From: Sphingopyxis solisilvae
Lineage (GTDB): Bacteria; Pseudomonadota; Alphaproteobacteria; Sphingomonadales; Sphingomonadaceae
Length of the DNA stretch: 64,000 nucleotides
Direction of reading: 5' to 3'
Assembly: GCF_015475875.1 (NCBI RefSeq)
Contig: NZ_JADKYM010000001.1
Location: forward strand, 186,001-250,000
Part shown: positions 51,702 to 59,683 of the stretch, piece by piece
How the letters are laid out: each line of letters begins with the position of its first letter
Numbering within the stretch: the stretch's first letter is position 1
Notes under the pieces: model-generated
Database searches by the model: none
What the model was told of the DNA's origin: nothing
What the model saw: only the letters and a program-made list of their open reading frames with translations
Position numbers and translations under genes: made by a program

Positions 51702-53048
51702 ATGAGCAATCCAATCGCCGCTATCGTCCTTGCCGCGGGCAAGGGGACCCGCATGAAATCCGACCTGCACAAGGTGCTGCACCCGATCGCCGGGCGACCG
51801 ATGCTGCTGCACCTGATGGCCAGCGTCGACGCGCTGAACCCCGCGAAGAAGGTGGTGATTGTCGGCGACAAGGCCGATCAGCTCGAAGCCGCGCTCGGCG
51901 GCACCGCCGATCTTGCGGTGCAGGATCCGCAGCTCGGCACCGGCCATGCGGTGCAGCAGGCGGAAGGCGCACTCGCGGGTTTCGACGGCGATGTCCTGAT
52001 CCTCTATGGCGACGTGCCGTTCGTTCCCACCGCGACGATGCAGGCGATGATCGACCGGCTCAATGCCCCCGACGCGCCCGCGGTCGTGGTGCTCGCGTTC
52101 GAGCCCGCCGATGCGCAGCAATACGGCCGCGTCATCACTGAAGGCGACCGCGTGACCAAGATGGTCGAGCATAAGGACGCGACCGACGCCGAGCGTGCAG
52201 TCCGGCTATGTAATTCGGGGCTGATGGCGGCGAAATCGGCGGACCTCTTCGCCTTGCTGGCGCGCGTCACCGACGACAATGCGGCAAAGGAATTTTACCT
52301 CGTCGATATCGTCAATATCGCCAATGCGGACGGGCGGCATTGTGCGGTGGTCGTCACCGACCCCTATGACGTCGCCGGGATCAACAGCCGCGGCGAACTT
52401 GCTGCGATGGAGAGCGAATGGCAGGCGCGGCGGCGGGTGCAGGCGATGGCCGAAGGCGCCAGCCTGATCGCGCCCGACACAGTGTGGTTCGCCTGGGACA
52501 CGCAGCTGGGTCGCGACGTGCTGATCGAACCCAATGTCTTCTTCGGCCCCGGCGTCACCGTGGCAGGCAATGTGAAAATCCGCGCCAATTGCCATATCGA
52601 GGGCACCACGATCGGCACCGGCTGCGAAGTCGGCCCCTTTGCGCGGCTGCGCCCCGGCACGGTGCTGGGCGAAAAGGCCAAGATCGGAAACTTCGTCGAA
52701 ACCAAAAAAGCGGTGCTGGGCCAGGGCGCCAAGGCGAACCACCTCACCTACCTCGGCGACGTCACCGTAGGCGCTGGCGCGAACATCGGCGCGGGTACCA
52801 TCACCTGCAACTATGACGGCTATTTCAAATATCAGACGGTGATCGGCGAAAACGCCTTCATCGGCAGCAACAGCGCGCTGATCGCCCCCGTCACCATCGG
52901 CCGCGACGCGATTGTGGCTGCCGGCAGCGCGGTGTCACGCGACGTCGCCGCAGGCGACCTGCGCATGGTCCGCGCCGAGCAGCTGGTCAAGCCGGGCTGG
53001 GCCGACCGTTTTCACGACGCGATGCGCAAGAAAAAATCAGGCAAATAG
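51702..53048 (+). CDS. glmU: Bifunctional UDP-GlcNAc pyrophosphorylase / glucosamine-1-phosphate acetyltransferase
   Basis: Completes UDP-N-acetylglucosamine synthesis for peptidoglycan and lipid A. The 448-residue protein has the uridyltransferase loop LAAGKGTRMKSDLHKVLHPI, YGDVPFV and the C-terminal left-handed beta-helix with hexapeptide repeats, FARLRPGTVLGEKAKIGNFVETKK, NHLTYLGDV (catalytic His) and ITCNYDGYFKYQT. ATG at 51702 fits the family N-terminus; ATG at 51690 is an alternative four codons earlier. Confidence 0.97.
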   Translation: MSNPIAAIVLAAGKGTRMKSDLHKVLHPIAGRPMLLHLMASVDALNPAKKVVIVGDKADQLEAALGGTADLAVQDPQLGTGHAVQQAEGALAGFDGDVLILYGDVPFVPTATMQAMIDRLNAPDAPAVVVLAFEPADAQQYGRVITEGDRVTKMVEHKDATDAERAVRLCNSGLMAAKSADLFALLARVTDDNAAKEFYLVDIVNIANADGRHCAVVVTDPYDVAGINSRGELAAMESEWQARRRVQAMAEGASLIAPDTVWFAWDTQLGRDVLIEPNVFFGPGVTVAGNVKIRANCHIEGTTIGTGCEVGPFARLRPGTVLGEKAKIGNFVETKKAVLGQGAKANHLTYLGDVTVGAGANIGAGTITCNYDGYFKYQTVIGENAFIGSNSALIAPVTIGRDAIVAAGSAVSRDVAAGDLRMVRAEQLVKPGWADRFHDAMRKKKSGK

Positions 53049-53052
53049 CGCC

Positions 53053-53592
53053 ATGCCGTTGCCGACGCTGACCACGCCGCGGCTGGTGCTGCGCCAGATC
53101 CGCCCGGACGACGCACCCGCGCTGTTCCCGGTGCTATCCGACCCCGAAGTGATGCAATGGTGGTCGAGCGGCCCGCATCAGTCGCTCGCCGAAACCGCCG
53201 ACTATGTCGCATCGAACGCCGCCGAAGGGCAGGGCTTCGCCTGCTGGGCGATCACCCCGCACGACGATGTCGCGATCGGCTGGGTGATCCTGATCGACGC
53301 CAAGCCCGATGTGAAAGAAATCGGCTACATCCTGCACCGCGACCATTGGCGCGGCGGGATCGCGCGCGAAGCCGTGGCGCGCGTCATCGACTATGGTTTT
53401 GCCGAACTGAAGCTGCGACGCATCTTTGCCGATACCGATCCGGAGAACAGCGGATCGATCGCCCTGCTCGAACGGCTCGGCTTTCAATATGAAGGCCGTC
53501 TGCGCGGCGAATGGGAAACGCATATCGGCGTGCGCGATTCGCTGATTTATGGCTTGCTGCGCGACGAATGGATAATGGAGAAAAAGCCGTGA
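53053..53592 (+). CDS. GNAT-family N-acetyltransferase (RimJ/RimL-like)
   Basis: A 179-residue acetyltransferase: TPRLVLRQIRPDDAPALFPVLSDPEVMQWW at the N-terminus, EIGYILHRDHWRGGIAREAVARVIDYGF with the acetyl-CoA loop and RIFADTDPENSGSIALLERLGFQYEGRLR at the end are typical of the Acetyltransf_3 (RimJ/RimL) group. It could act on a protein N-terminus or a small amine. It begins four bases after the glmU stop, and overlaps the next gene (GTGA). Confidence 0.92.
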   Translation: MPLPTLTTPRLVLRQIRPDDAPALFPVLSDPEVMQWWSSGPHQSLAETADYVASNAAEGQGFACWAITPHDDVAIGWVILIDAKPDVKEIGYILHRDHWRGGIAREAVARVIDYGFAELKLRRIFADTDPENSGSIALLERLGFQYEGRLRGEWETHIGVRDSLIYGLLRDEWIMEKKP

Positions 53593-53903
53593 CCGACCGC
53601 TATACCGACAAGCCGTTCCTGCGCTTTGTCGACGCCTGGGTGCTGAAAGCGATCGGACACCTGGATCCCGAGACCGAAACCTATTGCAAGGCGATGGTGC
53701 CGCAGCTCGAGCAAAGCTTTGGCTTGAAGGGCAGCTGGGAACAGATCGTCCAACAGCAGATGAAATTCGGCCCCGAACTGCCCGCGCAGATCCGCAAGAT
53801 CTGGACTGACGGTAAGGCGCGCTTTGAAGAAGGCAACGGTGCTGCGCCCGATCCGGTGCAATTCGCCTATCTTTTCGTCGACAGGAATCTCCAGAAAGCT
53901 TGA
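53589..53903 (+). CDS. Small conserved-type protein of unknown function
   Basis: A 104-residue acidic protein, predicted largely helical (FVDAWVLKAIGHLDPETETYCKAMVPQLEQSF). No family is recognised by eye; no signal peptide or membrane segment is visible. It starts with GTG inside the GNAT stop and the coding pattern is typical of the neighbours, so expression with glmU and the acetyltransferase is likely. Confidence 0.7.
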   Translation: MTDRYTDKPFLRFVDAWVLKAIGHLDPETETYCKAMVPQLEQSFGLKGSWEQIVQQQMKFGPELPAQIRKIWTDGKARFEEGNGAAPDPVQFAYLFVDRNLQKA

Positions 53904-53936
53904 CATGATATCATGATATGATATCAGTATATCATG
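53900..53936 (+). promoter_or_regulatory. vapBC promoter/operator overlapping the start codon
   Basis: TTGACA at 53900-53905 is a strong -35; TATCAG at 53922-53927, 16 bases later, is the best -10. Perfect palindromes CATGATATCATG (53904-53915) and TGATAT-G-ATATCA (53914-53926) and a third ATATCATG half (53929-53936) fill the promoter up to the ATG at 53934. No Shine-Dalgarno is visible, and the predicted transcript start falls on the ATG, so the mRNA is probably leaderless. Confidence 0.7.
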
Positions 53937-54206
53937 ACTCGCATACTTACCGAGGTTCCGGACGAAGACGTGAAACGGCTCGACGCCATTGCGCGACGTG
54001 ACGGCAAATCGCGCGCGGCTGTTTTGCGGGAAGCCATCCAGAATTATCTCGATGCCGGTTCCAAACAAGGCTTCGAGAAATATTTCGGCTTGTGGGAACG
54101 GCACGGTTCGCGCGTCGATGGTCTGGAATATGAACGCCAGTTGCGTGACGAATGGCCCGATGTCGGCGACATCGCGCCACCCAAAAAGAAACGCAGCGCC
54201 GCGTGA
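53934..54206 (+). CDS. vapB: Ribbon-helix-helix (CopG-like) antitoxin, VapB type
   Basis: A 90-residue antitoxin. Residues 1-45 (RILTEVPDEDVKRLDAIARRDGKSRAAVLREAIQNYLD) form a ribbon-helix-helix DNA-binding domain. The remainder, rich in Trp, Tyr and charged residues (YFGLWERHGSRVDGLEYERQLRDEW), is the toxin-binding tail. It should repress its own operon through the palindromes that overlap its start. The stop overlaps the toxin start (GTGA). Confidence 0.88.
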   Translation: MTRILTEVPDEDVKRLDAIARRDGKSRAAVLREAIQNYLDAGSKQGFEKYFGLWERHGSRVDGLEYERQLRDEWPDVGDIAPPKKKRSAA

Positions 54207-54586
54207 GCGAGCGCTTTTTCGATACCAATATCGTCATTGATATGCTGCACGATCGCCCTGCAGCATGGGCCGAGGTGCGTAACGTCACCCGCGCATGGAT
54301 CAGCAGGATGACATGGATCGAGGTTATGTCGGGCGTTCCCGACAGCGCGGCGACTGAGACGGAGGAGTTTCTGCGTCTCTTTGCGATGAGCGAAATCGAT
54401 GAAGAAATCGCCCGACGGGCGGCGGCGCTTCGCCATCAACGCAAGTCACTGAAATCGCCCGATGCCATCATCCTTGCTTCGGCACAGGTTTCTGGCCGTA
54501 TTCTCGTGACAAGAAATACAAAGGATTTCCCGGCAGAAATGCCCGGCATCCGCGTCCCCTACAAAGTCGGATCAAAGGCAAAATAA
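54203..54586 (+). CDS. vapC: PIN-domain ribonuclease toxin, VapC type
   Basis: A 127-residue PIN-domain toxin: FFDTNIVIDML with Asp7, WIEVMSG with Glu40 and SPDAIILASA with Asp87 give the acidic metal site, and RILVTRNTKDF the closing motif. VapC toxins cut specific RNAs such as initiator tRNA. The GTG start is coupled to vapB. It ends directly at the glmS ATG (no gap), so read-through into the essential glmS gene is likely. Confidence 0.9.
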   Translation: MSERFFDTNIVIDMLHDRPAAWAEVRNVTRAWISRMTWIEVMSGVPDSAATETEEFLRLFAMSEIDEEIARRAAALRHQRKSLKSPDAIILASAQVSGRILVTRNTKDFPAEMPGIRVPYKVGSKAK

Positions 54587-56410
54587 ATGTGCGGAATTAT
54601 CGGAATTATCGGCAAGGACCAGGTCGCCGATCGCCTCGTCGACGGGCTGAAGCGGATGGAATATCGCGGCTATGACAGCGCAGGCGTCTGCACCGTGCAG
54701 GATGGCCAGCTGATCCGCCGCCGCGCCGAGGGCAAGCTGGCCAATCTGGTCAAGGAACTCGCGGGCAATCCCGCCTCCGGCACCGTCGGCATCGCGCACA
54801 CGCGCTGGGCCACCCACGGTGCGCCGACGACGAGCAATGCGCACCCGCATGCGACGGGCGAGGTCGCGCTGGTCCACAACGGCATCATCGAAAATTTCAA
54901 GCCGCTGCGCGAAGCGTTGCAGGCGCGCGGCCGCAGCTTCGAGAGCGAGACCGATACCGAGGTCGTCGCGCATCTGGTGAGCGAACAGGTCGAGGCGGGC
55001 AAGTCGCCGCAGGAAGCGGTGCAGGCGGTGCTGCCGCAGCTCCGCGGCGCCTTCGCGCTCGCCATCGCCTTTCGCCAGCATCCCGACCTGCTCATCGGCG
55101 CGCGGCTCGGTTCGCCGCTCGTCGTCGGTTATGGCGAAGGCGAGACCTATCTCGGCAGCGACGCGCTCGCGCTCGCGCCGCTGACGCAGAAGATCGCCTA
55201 TCTCGACGAGGGTGACTGGGTCGTCATCACCCGCGACGGCGCGCAGATTTACGACAGCGCGAACAACCCGGTAACGCGCGAAATCACGACCAGCGGCGTC
55301 ACCGCCGCGGCGGTCGAAAAGGGCAATTACCGCCACTTCATGCAGAAGGAGATTTTCGAGCAGCCGACCGTCGTCGCGCAGACGCTCTCCTCCTACATCC
55401 GCCCGCTCGAACAGACCGTCGCGTTGCCGCAGATGGATTTTGACCTGTCGGCGATCGACCGCATCACCATCGTCGCGTGCGGCACCAGTTTCTATGCCGG
55501 GATGGTTGCCAAATATTGGTTCGAAACCTTTGCCCGCGTCCCCGTCGACATCGATGTCGCCAGCGAGTTCCGCTACCGCGACCCGGTGCTGCAACCCGGC
55601 GGGCTCGCGCTGTTCATCTCGCAATCGGGCGAGACCGCGGACACGCTCGCGGCGCTGCGTCACTGCAAGGCGAACGGGCAGACGATTGCGGTCGTCGTCA
55701 ACGTCCCGACCAGCAGCATGGCGCGCGAGGCCGATCTGCTGTTGCCGACCCACGCCGGTCCCGAAATCGGTGTCGCCTCGACCAAGGCCTTTACCTGCCA
55801 GCTCGCGGTGCTCGCCGCGCTCGCCGCCCACCTCGCGCTCAAAAAGGGCAAGCTCAGCGCCGACGAGGAGCATGAGATCGTCAAACATCTGATCGAGGCG
55901 CCCGCCGCGCTCAACGCGGCGCTGAGCCACGACGACGACATTGCTGCGATGGCGCATCTAATCGCCCCGGCGCGCGACGTGCTCTACCTCGGCCGCGGCC
56001 CCGACTATCCGCTGGCGATGGAGGGCGCGCTCAAGCTCAAGGAAATCTCGTACATCCACGCCGAGGGCTACGCCTCGGGCGAAATGAAGCACGGCCCGAT
56101 CGCGCTGATCGACGAATCGGTCCCGGTCATCGTCCTCGCGCCCAGCGGCCCGCTGTTCGAAAAGACCGTCAGCAACATGCACGAAGTGATGGCGCGCGGC
56201 GGCAAGGTCGTGCTGATTTCGGACGCCGACGGCATCGCCGAAGCAGGCGATGGCTGCATGGCAACGATCGAAATGCCCAAGGTCCACCCGCTCATCGCGC
56301 CGCTGGTGTATGCGGTGCCGGTGCAGCTGCTCGCGTACCATGTGGCGGTGGCGAAAGGGACGGACGTGGATCAGCCGCGCAATCTGGCGAAGTCGGTGAC
56401 GGTGGAGTGA
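54587..56410 (+). CDS. glmS: Glutamine:fructose-6-phosphate aminotransferase (isomerising)
   Basis: Makes glucosamine-6-phosphate, the first step of amino-sugar synthesis. The 607-residue protein begins MCGIIGIIG with the N-terminal nucleophile Cys, has GIAHTRWATHGAP and HNGIIENF in the glutaminase domain and two SIS domains (CGTSFYAGMVAKYWFE, SQSGETADTLAALR, GRGPDYPLAMEGALKLKEISYIHAE), ending in DQPRNLAKSVTVE. No glmS ribozyme is present; vapC abuts it. Confidence 0.97.
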   Translation: MCGIIGIIGKDQVADRLVDGLKRMEYRGYDSAGVCTVQDGQLIRRRAEGKLANLVKELAGNPASGTVGIAHTRWATHGAPTTSNAHPHATGEVALVHNGIIENFKPLREALQARGRSFESETDTEVVAHLVSEQVEAGKSPQEAVQAVLPQLRGAFALAIAFRQHPDLLIGARLGSPLVVGYGEGETYLGSDALALAPLTQKIAYLDEGDWVVITRDGAQIYDSANNPVTREITTSGVTAAAVEKGNYRHFMQKEIFEQPTVVAQTLSSYIRPLEQTVALPQMDFDLSAIDRITIVACGTSFYAGMVAKYWFETFARVPVDIDVASEFRYRDPVLQPGGLALFISQSGETADTLAALRHCKANGQTIAVVVNVPTSSMAREADLLLPTHAGPEIGVASTKAFTCQLAVLAALAAHLALKKGKLSADEEHEIVKHLIEAPAALNAALSHDDDIAAMAHLIAPARDVLYLGRGPDYPLAMEGALKLKEISYIHAEGYASGEMKHGPIALIDESVPVIVLAPSGPLFEKTVSNMHEVMARGGKVVLISDADGIAEAGDGCMATIEMPKVHPLIAPLVYAVPVQLLAYHVAVAKGTDVDQPRNLAKSVTVE

Positions 56411-56820
56411 GCTGGGACACCACCTGCCACTGCGGCGCTGTCTCGGTGAGGCTTGCCAAGGCGCCCGAAGAAATCGCCGAATGCAATTGCTCGCTCTGCT
56501 TCTCGCACGGCATCCTCTGGGCCTATTACTCGCCGCGTGATGTCGTGATCGAAGGAAAGACGCGGACCTATAATCGCGCCGACCGTGCAAACCCCAATTC
56601 GGACCTGCATTTTTGCGCGACCTGCGGCTGCGTGACGCACTGGTCGGCGACCGCGGGGCTGATCGAGCGAATGGGCGGGGAGGTCGATATGATGGGCGTC
56701 AACATGCGGCTGTTCGATCCGGTGCAGCTCAGCGGGTTGAAGCTCAGCTTTCCCGATGGGCGCGGCTGGTCGGGTGAGGGGCCGTGGGGCTTTGTCCGCG
56801 ACGCGGCGGTTATGCCCTGA
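56407..56820 (+). CDS. GFA-family (glutathione-dependent formaldehyde-activating-like) protein
   Basis: A 137-residue zinc-binding protein: TCHCGAVSVRL, CNCSLCFSHG and HFCATCGCVTHW are the cysteine motifs of the GFA family. Most members are not true formaldehyde enzymes and their reactions are unknown. The GTG start lies inside the glmS stop (GTGA). Confidence 0.9.
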   Translation: MSWDTTCHCGAVSVRLAKAPEEIAECNCSLCFSHGILWAYYSPRDVVIEGKTRTYNRADRANPNSDLHFCATCGCVTHWSATAGLIERMGGEVDMMGVNMRLFDPVQLSGLKLSFPDGRGWSGEGPWGFVRDAAVMP

Positions 56821-56828
56821 ATGGGCGG

Positions 56829-57017
56829 TTACGCCGCCGCGTTCGCCTGGGCCAGAATCGACTCCGCGACATCCTCGATCTTGCCGGCGACCAGCAGTGG
56901 TGCGCCTCCGACCATGCCGACCTGGGTCTGGCCATTTTCATAGTCGCGGAGCCAGGCGACATTTTCGGCGACGACCAGATAATTGCCGCCGCGCGACTTG
57001 AGTTCGATGAATTTCAT
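56829..57017 (-). CDS. Small conserved protein with FlbD-like pattern
   Basis: A 62-residue protein, MKFIELKSRGGNYLVVAEN onward, then VGMVGGAPLLVAGKIEDVAESIL. The order of strands and the final helix recall the short FlbD family, but the similarity is weak and no flagellar gene is nearby. GGAGAC lies ahead of its ATG. It is convergent with the GFA gene, nine bases apart. Confidence 0.72.
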   Translation of the reverse strand: MKFIELKSRGGNYLVVAENVAWLRDYENGQTQVGMVGGAPLLVAGKIEDVAESILAQANAAA

Positions 57018-57076
57018 GCCGATGTCTCCTGTTCGCCCGGGCTCTAGGTACGAAGTATGAAGATTGTAGGATTCTG

Positions 57077-57748
57077 ATGAGCTTCGCCGCGATCATTTTC
57101 GATTTCGACGGTGTGATTGCCGACAGCGAGGTGCGCGCGAACCAGTCGCTCGCCGAAAGCCTGACCGCGGCCGGGATGCCGTCGACCTATGACGAGTGCC
57201 TGCGCGACAATTATGGCCACAACTGGCAGGAGACACAGCGGCGGATCGAGGCGCGCTTCGGGCGGGCGCTGCCCGCCGATTTTCGCGAGCTGCATCGCGA
57301 GCGCGCGCGGGGCCGGTTCATGGAGGGGCTTGACGCGGTCCCCGGCGCCGCCGATTTCCTCGCGACGCTGGGCCCGCTGCCGCGCGCGATCGCGTCGTCG
57401 AGCCGCGCCGAATATATTGGTTGGGCTCTCGGCTTATTCGGGCTGGGGCATCATTTCGGCGATCATGTGCACAGCGCCGACGGCTGGGAGCGCGGCAAGC
57501 CGTTTCCCGACATCTACCTCGCCGCCGCCAAGGGGCTGGGCGTCGATCCTGCACGGTGCCTGGCGATCGAAGACTCGCCGACTGGGGCGCAGGCGGCGCT
57601 GGCCGCGGGGATGACCGTGGTCGGCTTTTGCGGTGCGGGGCATATCGTTGATCGCGCCGCGCATGGCGAGATGTTGCGCGCCGTCGGGGTGCATCATGTG
57701 GCGCTGACCTTTGGTGAGATCGGGGCACTGACATTCGTCGCACGATAA
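57077..57748 (+). CDS. HAD-superfamily hydrolase, beta-phosphoglucomutase-like
   Basis: A 223-residue phosphatase or mutase: IIFDFDGVIADSEV (motif I, DFD), ASSSRAEYIGWALGLFGL (motif II), GWERGKPFPDIYLAAAKGLG with the motif III Lys and IEDSPTGAQAALAAGM (motif IV). The cap domain and SPTG motif match the PGMB/YniC/DOG-phosphatase group acting on sugar phosphates. The TAA stop coincides with the first base of a family 3 repeat. Confidence 0.9.
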   Translation: MSFAAIIFDFDGVIADSEVRANQSLAESLTAAGMPSTYDECLRDNYGHNWQETQRRIEARFGRALPADFRELHRERARGRFMEGLDAVPGAADFLATLGPLPRAIASSSRAEYIGWALGLFGLGHHFGDHVHSADGWERGKPFPDIYLAAAKGLGVDPARCLAIEDSPTGAQAALAAGMTVVGFCGAGHIVDRAAHGEMLRAVGVHHVALTFGEIGALTFVAR

Positions 57749-57885
57749 TCCTCCCCGTGGCGAAGCCATGGGGAGGGGGACCGTTCGCGAAGCGAATGGT
57801 GGAGGGGCATAGCGACGATAGCGCCGAAGGCCCTCCGTCAGCGCCTCGCGCTACCACCTCCCCATGGCTTCGCCACAGGGAGGAT
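57748..57885. repeat. Palindromic repeat family 3, copy C
   Basis: ATCCTCCCCGTGGCGAAGCC at the left end mirrors GGCTTCGCCACAGGGAGGAT at the right; an inner inverted pair lies between. It shares the last base of the HAD-gene stop codon. Together with about 150 bases of unrecognised A+T-richer sequence (a weak TTGCAG...TACAAA promoter-like pair at 57888 and 57910) it fills the gap before the dienelactone hydrolase gene. Confidence 0.9.
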
Positions 57886-58035
57886 ATTTGCAGCAAAAAA
57901 ACGCTGTCCTACAAAATCCGGCTGGATTAGCCTGACATGTGCTTCGACCCCGAACACGGGACGAAAATGTGAATCGCGAGTGAAGTTGCGCAGTTTTCTG
58001 CCACTTTCCGACGAATCCCCAAGGAGAGAGCCCCG

Positions 58036-58908
58036 ATGTGTACCGAAAAAATGGAAGCCGATCGCGACCGCGCCGGAATGCCCGTCGCGCGCCGCAGCTT
58101 TGCCGCGCTTGCGGGTGCGGGCGCGCTGATCGCGGCGCTACCGTCGCGCGCGATGGCGGGCAAGCCGGTGAAGGGCCGCGACGTCACAATCACCACCGCC
58201 GACGGCGTCTGCGATGCCTATTTCGTGGCACCCGCCGATGGGAAGCATCCCGGCGTGCTGATGTGGCCCGACATCCGCGGGCTTCGCCCCGCCTTTCGCC
58301 AGATGGCCGACCGCCTGGCGGGCGAGGGCTATGCGGTGCTGTGCGTCAATCCCTTCTACCGCTGGCAAAAAGCGCCGGTCGTCGATGCCGAAAACAACTG
58401 GGGCGTTCCTGCGGTGCGCGAGAAGCTCTTCGGCTATCTCAAGCTGCTGACAAAAACGCTGGTCGATACCGACGCCGCGGCGCATATCGCCTTCCTCGAT
58501 GTGCAGAAAGAGGTCGACAAGACGCGCAAGCTTGCCACGACCGGTTACTGCATGGGCGGCCCGATGACGATCTACACCGCGGCGTTGAAACCCGATCGGG
58601 TCGGTGCGGCAGCAAGCTTCCATGGCGGCGGGGTCGGCACCGACAAACCCGACAGCCCGCATTTGCTGATCCCCGGCACGCGAGCGGGCTATCTGTTCGC
58701 GATCGCCGACAATGACGACAAGGAAGCGCCGAACGAAAAGGTCTTGCTCAAAGCGGTGCTGGAACCGCGCAAGCAATGGCACGAGGTCGAGGTGTATGCA
58801 GGCGCGATGCACGGTTGGTGTCCGCCCGATGGCCGTGCGTATAATGAGGCGGCGGCCGAAAAGGCGTGGGGACGAATGCTGGAACTGTTCAAAGCTGAAC
58901 TAACATAG
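58036..58908 (+). CDS. Dienelactone hydrolase family protein with Tat-like signal
   Basis: A 290-residue alpha/beta hydrolase. The N-terminus has a twin-arginine pattern (ARRSFAAL) and hydrophobic core ending at AMA, so export in folded form is likely. The catalytic triad is visible: Cys in GYCMGGP, Asp in ADNDDKEAP and His in GAMHGW. The Cys nucleophile is diagnostic of dienelactone hydrolases; the actual ester or lactone substrate is unknown. AAGGAGAGAG precedes the ATG. Confidence 0.9.
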   Translation: MCTEKMEADRDRAGMPVARRSFAALAGAGALIAALPSRAMAGKPVKGRDVTITTADGVCDAYFVAPADGKHPGVLMWPDIRGLRPAFRQMADRLAGEGYAVLCVNPFYRWQKAPVVDAENNWGVPAVREKLFGYLKLLTKTLVDTDAAAHIAFLDVQKEVDKTRKLATTGYCMGGPMTIYTAALKPDRVGAAASFHGGGVGTDKPDSPHLLIPGTRAGYLFAIADNDDKEAPNEKVLLKAVLEPRKQWHEVEVYAGAMHGWCPPDGRAYNEAAAEKAWGRMLELFKAELT

Positions 58909-58935
58909 AGCGCCGCAGTTGAAGGAGGCAGCACA

Positions 58936-59166
58936 ATGTTGTGGATAGCGGTTGGCCTATTTTTAGCTGCACTGTTGGTGATTGGATCTATCCGTCTCCA
59001 GGATTTCCGGCGTCAAAAGACACGTTATGGTGGCGATTCCGGGTATTCAACTTCGATGGTTGTTGGCGATGACAGTCCTGCACATGGGCGCGATGCTAAC
59101 GCCGCCGATTGGGGCGGCAGTGAGGGAAGTTGCGGCGGTGGGGACGGCGGAGGAGGTGGCGACTAA
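58936..59166 (+). CDS. Small membrane protein with Gly-rich tail
   Basis: A 76-residue protein with one N-terminal membrane helix (MLWIAVGLFLAALLVIGSI), a charged linker and a C-terminal tail of Gly, Ser and Asp, with a single Cys (GSCGGGDGGGGGD). A strong AAGGAGGCAG lies before the ATG, which supports real expression. Similar Gly-rich tails end some membrane proteins of the TPM group, but no family is recognised here. Confidence 0.68.
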   Translation: MLWIAVGLFLAALLVIGSIRLQDFRRQKTRYGGDSGYSTSMVVGDDSPAHGRDANAADWGGSEGSCGGGDGGGGGD

Positions 59167-59169
59167 AGG

Positions 59170-59622
59170 TCAGCGGCTCGCAGCGTAGCTCGCATAAACG
59201 CGATGACCGCCGCTCCCGAAGGTCATGACCTTATACGCCTCACGGTGGTCGCCGTGCTCCATCCCCGGCGACCCCATCGGCATCCCTGCAACCGCGAGGC
59301 CTTTGACGCCCTTGGGCTTTTCGCGGAGCAGGCGAGCGATTTCTTTGGCGGGGACATGGTCCTCGATCACATAGCCGCCGACGAGCACGGTGTGACAGCT
59401 GCGCAGCGCCTGCGGCACGCCCTGCTTGTCCTTGATCGCCGCCATGTCGGCCGAATTGACGATCACCGCCTTCTGCCCGAACGACGCTTTGACCTGTTCC
59501 AACCATTTGAGGCAGCAGCCGCAGCCCGCGTCGCGGAACATCGTCGGATTGGCAGCGTGGGCGCCACCGATGGTGGCAGAGAAGGCCGCGAGGGCGAAGA
59601 AGAAGCGGCGGGCGGGGGACAT
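59170..59622 (-). CDS. DUF411 metal-binding-like exported protein
   Basis: A 150-residue protein with signal peptide (about 24 residues, ending AHA). The mature part begins TMFRDAGCGCCLKWLEQ, the CGCC motif of DUF411, with KQGVPQALRSCHTVLVGGYVIEDHVPAKEI and a His/Met-rich GMPMGSPGMEHGDHREAY. DUF411 proteins often occur with copper-resistance genes and probably bind copper; none is adjacent. AAGGAA precedes the ATG at 59622. Confidence 0.9.
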   Translation of the reverse strand: MSPARRFFFALAAFSATIGGAHAANPTMFRDAGCGCCLKWLEQVKASFGQKAVIVNSADMAAIKDKQGVPQALRSCHTVLVGGYVIEDHVPAKEIARLLREKPKGVKGLAVAGMPMGSPGMEHGDHREAYKVMTFGSGGHRVYASYAASR

Positions 59623-59683
59623 GGCAGGGTTCCTTGCTGAATTCGAACGAAGAGTAGCAGCCGCGGCGCGCCGCACAAGCGGT

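Noticed and set aside
54563..54587. glmS ribozyme upstream of glmS
   Set aside because: The vapC coding sequence runs up to the ATG, leaving no room for the ribozyme.
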